Assembly (NCBI GenBank): GCA_016801845.1
Contig: CM028914.1
Coordinates: 16,286,772 to 16,350,771 of the forward strand
Reading direction: 5' to 3'
Length of the DNA stretch: 64,000 nucleotides
DNA from: Polydactylus sextarius
Lineage: Eukaryota; Chordata; Actinopteri; Polynemidae
Shown: positions 62,201 to 64,000 of the stretch, piece after piece
Numbering within the stretch: position 1 is the stretch's first letter
Layout: the number at the start of each line of letters is the position of its first letter
Notes under the pieces: generated by a model
What the model saw: only the letters and a program-made list of their open reading frames with translations
Databases searched by the model: none
Told to the model about the DNA's origin: nothing
Made by a program: the position numbers and the translations under genes

Positions 62201-64000
62201 AAGATTCCAATTCAGCTATTTCTGCACGGCCCAATGTGATCACACTGCAATCCGACAGGGCATTTGGGGAGTTGAGAGAATTCTTAAAAAGACAGAATAT
62301 CTTCAAGTATGACTTGATACTCATACAAATTCCATCTCTACTCCTAATTGTTCAGCTCACTTAAAGTAAGTGATATAATGCTCAACCATACACAATGCTG
62401 CCTGGATGATGTGAGGAATATCACTGACTAAATGTACACAGCATGGGGACGGATTTTGTTTGGAAAACGGCGTCGCCAAAAATGTTATCACGATAAAAAG
62501 GTAATATCACTTGATATCGCTAATTATTGTACTAAATACCAAATGATTATTTGTTTACCACAAGTAAATCATGCCTCTTATATATTTCACTTTGTCACTG
62601 TGACAACAAAAGTATTTGTAACATATATTTTACCATGTACCTTTGGATGTAACCACTATAATTTCCTTCTTATATAAATCTAAATCCCTCACTCAGTGGA
62701 TTGAGTCTTTCCTGTTAATATTCTGCTAGCTAACCTGAAGAGAGTAGCCAGGTGTTGATGGGACCGTGGCTTATTCACATTCTCATTAATGTTGTTTTTA
62801 CAAATCTGCATACCTGTGGAGAAATAAATGAAACTGCACAAACAAACTCTACGGACCAAGTGACACAATGTGGCTCAATTTAAAACAAACAATTATTTAT
62901 CCAGTAAGACCATTGAGCATCATAACCCTAATCCTATGAACACAAGCAAAGCTCTGAAGGGGATTCGGGGCTTAGAAAGCACAGCCTGGTGACTGCAACC
63001 TCTGTTGTGGCATCGCATGCATGTAACATGGATGTTTTCTATTTGGTCTCCTATAGAGACGTATACACATGAACATATTTAAGGTGGTGTCGTGTGTGAG
63101 CACTTAAAAGGAGAATGTATAAAGGCAAATTCCAGTGACGGTGCGCAGATGTAGAAACAGCACTTGCTGTGACTTGAAGCACCACTGCCGAGTACAAAGA
63201 ACACAAAGATACGAAAGCCATTTCAGATTTTTAATTAGCCACTCAAAAGAATAAGCAATTACATATATTTGTTGTCTTTGTACTATTAATAACAAAAAAA
63301 AAGAGATTTAAAAAATCCACACCAGTAGGGTATCATGCTTTCCAACTCCCCATGCACATATACATGCTGTCCAAACCCCCATCAACTATTTTAATTAATC
63401 TTTGGGATTCGTTTTGTCGCCCTGGCTTGTCTTTTTAAACAGGCCCAAAGAATGGGCCTCAAATACAAAGAGAAAAAAGCGAGGGGGAAGAAGAAAAAGA
63501 TTTTTTGTTTCTTTTCGCCAATCTCAATTCTCACATTTTTCTAACAAAAAGCTCATGAGTTGCTGAAACAATACCTTCTTATCTACACGAATTGGGTGAA
63601 ATTTCCGCTCTGTCACTCTTTTATTAGGCCACATTCAACCTGTCGCAATTGAGAACACAGACTGAAAGGCTGCTTTGTGCCGCGACGAGATACCGCTACT
63701 GTTTGCCGCTAGTTTTCGGACTCATCTATTTACCTTTACTCATCAAGTCTAGTTTACAAACACAAACAAAACCACCGTCTCATCCTTCACCGTGTGTCTT
63801 TCTTGTTGTGGAGCTGGACTTAGTGTTTGATACCCTGTAGTTTATTGTCATTTAAAAGGTGTAAGAAAGGCATTTGACAATTATCCTGGCAGTCGAGTTA
63901 CAATAAATCTAAACGCTAAGCAACAAGCAAATGAGAGGAGAGGATAAATAGCTGTTTGTGTGTTGTAAAAAAAAAAAAAAAACCTTTTGTTGGTAGTCAA

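Larger units (their letters stand above)
30227..64000 (-). other. msi2: Musashi intron upstream of the exon (partial, at least 33.7 kb)
   Basis: Everything from the acceptor to the right edge is read as one intron, because no further Musashi exon was recognised by eye. It contains the transposon cluster at 36.7-39.0 kb, many microsatellites, and several unique enhancer-like blocks listed separately. The neighbouring upstream exon (encoding FVGGLS... of RRM2) was looked for by its expected peptide and not seen, so it should lie beyond 64000. A translated search would be needed to exclude a very short exon or a nested gene. Confidence 0.75.
55081..64000. other. Intronic sequence to the window edge, no gene supported
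   Basis: The region contains A runs at 55082-55095, 55830-55841 and 63967-63982, GT repeats at 56516-56541, (TA)n at 56894-56923 and the long CA repeat at 58418-58469. Short palindromes lie at 59283-59298 (ATCACATGCATGTGAT) and 63441-63459 (AGGCCCA...TGGGCCT). The 65-codon plus frame at 57418-57615 is acidic and not low-complexity but resembles nothing I know. No splice-framed Musashi exon was seen. Confidence 0.55.

Overview
The window reads as vertebrate nuclear DNA, most likely from a ray-finned fish. It is AT-leaning, full of dinucleotide microsatellites and homopolymer runs, and carries tRNA-derived SINEs and a decayed non-LTR retrotransposon of kinds common in teleost genomes. Nothing suggests a bacterium, phage or operon.

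Only one protein-coding exon can be supported. It is a 49-nt internal exon on the minus strand at 30178-30226, framed by a pyrimidine-rich acceptor and a GTAAGT donor. It encodes VDDAMLMFDKTTNRHR plus the first base of the next codon, which is the beta2/loop segment of the second RNA-recognition motif of a Musashi protein. The window is therefore interpreted as the inside of a Musashi gene transcribed right to left: at least 33.7 kb of the intron before this exon (30227-64000) and at least 30.1 kb of the intron after it (1-30177). Introns this long favour msi2 (MSI2 is a giant gene, MSI1 a compact one), although the VDD at the exon start matches human MSI1 rather than human MSI2 (VED). The paralogue call is thus an inference.

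Layout, left to right. 1-30177 is intron with a minus-strand tRNA-derived SINE near 7.0-7.2 kb, two strong inverted repeats (6336-6416 and 9591-9636), a (TA)n tract at 12.65 kb, a G-quadruplex candidate at 16.5 kb, a long purine-rich region at 17.7-18.5 kb, CA/GT repeats at 16.0, 19.9, 20.5 and 26.4 kb, and pyrimidine/purine tracts at 24.4-24.9 and 27.3-27.5 kb. The exon at 30.2 kb has a U-rich tract just past its donor in the transcript. 30.3-36.7 kb is intron with a compound (CT)n(GT)n repeat at 35.3 kb. 36.7-39.0 kb is the one clear transposon cluster: a plus-strand SINE with a 9-bp target-site duplication, a SINE-like remnant, and a dead LINE on the minus strand with recognisable reverse-transcriptase motifs. 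39-64 kb is intron with several unique, motif-rich stretches that look like conserved non-coding element candidates, an RFX X-box-like palindrome at 46.8 kb, and GT/CA repeats at 42.9, 43.8, 50.4, 52.0, 56.5 and 58.4 kb.

Almost every long open frame here is either low-complexity translation of a microsatellite or purine tract, or chance. The points most worth checking are the two hairpins (possible intronic small-RNA precursors or regulatory palindromes), the splice-regulatory arrangement around the 49-nt exon, and the enhancer-like blocks. No undescribed biological system is convincingly visible.
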